A DNA stretch of 34,498 bases, from assembly GCA_021806565.1 (NCBI GenBank), contig JAJZXK010000031.1, forward strand, positions 1 to 34,498, given 5' to 3'. Below, piece by piece: positions 33,890 to 34,498 of this stretch (position 1 is its first letter; each line of letters begins with the position of its first letter). The stretch is from Bacillota bacterium. GTDB taxonomy: Bacteria; Bacillota; Sulfobacillia; RBS10-35; JAJYVN01. The translations under genes and the position numbers were made by a program. Under the pieces are notes generated by a model, which saw nothing but the letters and a program-made list of their open reading frames with translations, did not search any database and was not told where the DNA came from.

Positions 33890-34440
33890 GGGCGCTCCCC
33901 CTTCCAGCACGCCGGATAGAGGGCGCGCAGGCTCGACCAGCAGCCGGCGCCGATGACCAGGTGATCCAGCACCGGGATGCCGAGGATGCCGCCGCACCGC
34001 ACCAGCCGGTGGGTGAGCAGGATATCCTGCCGGCTGGGTTCGGGATCGCCGCTGGGGTGGTTGTGCGCCACGATGACCGCCGCCGCGTTGGTCAGCAGGG
34101 CGGCGGTGAAGACCGACCGCGGCTCCACCGGCACGCTGTCGATGGAGCCCAGGGCGCAGCGGTGGATCGCGTTCGGCCGATGCTTGGTGTCCAGCAGGCA
34201 GGCCACGAAGGTCTCGGTCGGCTCGCGACGGAGCAGCGGCTCCAGGATGAGCGCCGCGTCCTCCGGCTCCCGCAGGGTCCAGGTCCGGTACGCCCCCGCG
34301 CGGGCCTCACGCACCAACTCCACCCTCACCCAGCGGGGATACGGCCCCAGGCCAGGGGCCCCGCCCTCCGCGGCCACGTCTCCCAGGATGCTCCGCGCCT
34401 TCGGTCCCGCCACCGTCCCCACCATCCCGCACAAGGCCAT
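33886..34440 (-). CDS. radC: RadC-like JAB-domain protein
   Basis: A 184-residue RadC/JAB (MPN+) protein. The metal motif HNHPSGDPEPSRQD is visible near residues 123-136, followed by GILGIPVLDHLVIG. The upstream part (FVACLLDTKHRPNAIHRCAL and SVPVEPRSVFTAALLTNAAA) matches the RadC fold. It lacks the N-terminal HhH domain of full RadC, as often seen in mobile-element copies. ATG 34440 has no good Shine-Dalgarno; GTG starts inside the first 10 codons are possible. It heads a small operon. Confidence 0.88.
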   Translation of the reverse strand: MALCGMVGTVAGPKARSILGDVAAEGGAPGLGPYPRWVRVELVREARAGAYRTWTLREPEDAALILEPLLRREPTETFVACLLDTKHRPNAIHRCALGSIDSVPVEPRSVFTAALLTNAAAVIVAHNHPSGDPEPSRQDILLTHRLVRCGGILGIPVLDHLVIGAGCWSSLRALYPACWKGERP

Positions 34441-34498
34441 TTTTGAGAGGCGGCCTTGACGGGCTCCCAGAGGGCGCGGAGCGCACCGCCGGGCGGGC

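Overview
The window is high-GC DNA, dense with genes, many of them starting at GTG or TTG behind strong purine-rich ribosome binding sites. The conjugation genes are of the Gram-positive type (PrgI, small Maff2-like, VirB6-like, VirB4, TraG and a MobP3/MOBL-like relaxase). Together with a selenocysteine-containing SelD this suggests a high-GC Bacillota-type bacterium, possibly thermophilic (Thermaerobacter/Symbiobacterium-like). That placement is inference. The sequence is a mosaic of mobile or defence DNA (1-21.4 kb) and accessory metabolism (21.7-34.5 kb).

Region 1 (1-12.4 kb, + strand). Four ~24-bp direct repeats at the left edge may be the end of an IS21-type element or operators. An Xre regulator and an ImmA/IrrE-type metalloprotease follow. 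Then comes a four-gene cassette: SNF2 helicase with a C-terminal DUF3883, an undescribed two-TM membrane protein, a DUF1156 DNA adenine methylase and a DUF499 ATPase. Helicase, methylase and ATPase match the core of the helicase/methylase/ATPase ('Hma') class of predicted phage defence. The membrane protein is translationally embedded between helicase and methylase and may be an unrecognised subunit. A 15-bp-stem hairpin separates this cassette from the convergent next block.

Region 2 (12.5-21.4 kb, - strand). This is a conjugation and partition operon. In transcription order it holds a small relaxosome protein, a relaxase, ParM-like actin, a ParR-like small protein, TraG/VirD4 coupling ATPase, a small pilin-like protein, VirB6-like, PrgI, a TraC-like protein and VirB4. 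Several junctions overlap by a few bases. Inverted repeats upstream of parM look like a centromere or operator. The block ends at VirB4 facing the defence cassette, with no VirB8, lytic transglycosylase, integrase or replication gene in the window.

Region 3 (21.4-25.7 kb, + strand). A probable oriT/promoter region is followed by a CadC-like ArsR repressor, two CDF metal transporters, a small two-TM protein and an MFS transporter: a metal-resistance cassette.

Region 4 (25.8-29.2 kb, - strand). A membrane-anchored blue copper protein is paired with a SHOCT protein. Next to them lies selD plus a NifS-like cysteine desulfurase. selD is read through an in-frame UGA, and a clear SECIS-like hairpin follows that codon.

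Region 5 (29.3-34.5 kb). A divergent LysR regulator has dyad operators. It is followed by a DsrE-like protein, a methyltransferase broken by two compensating frameshifts, and an SQR-like flavoprotein. After a poorly coding stretch with a degenerate UspA tail, a - strand operon carries RadC, a frameshifted zinc-ribbon protein and a P-loop kinase, joined by 4-nt overlaps.
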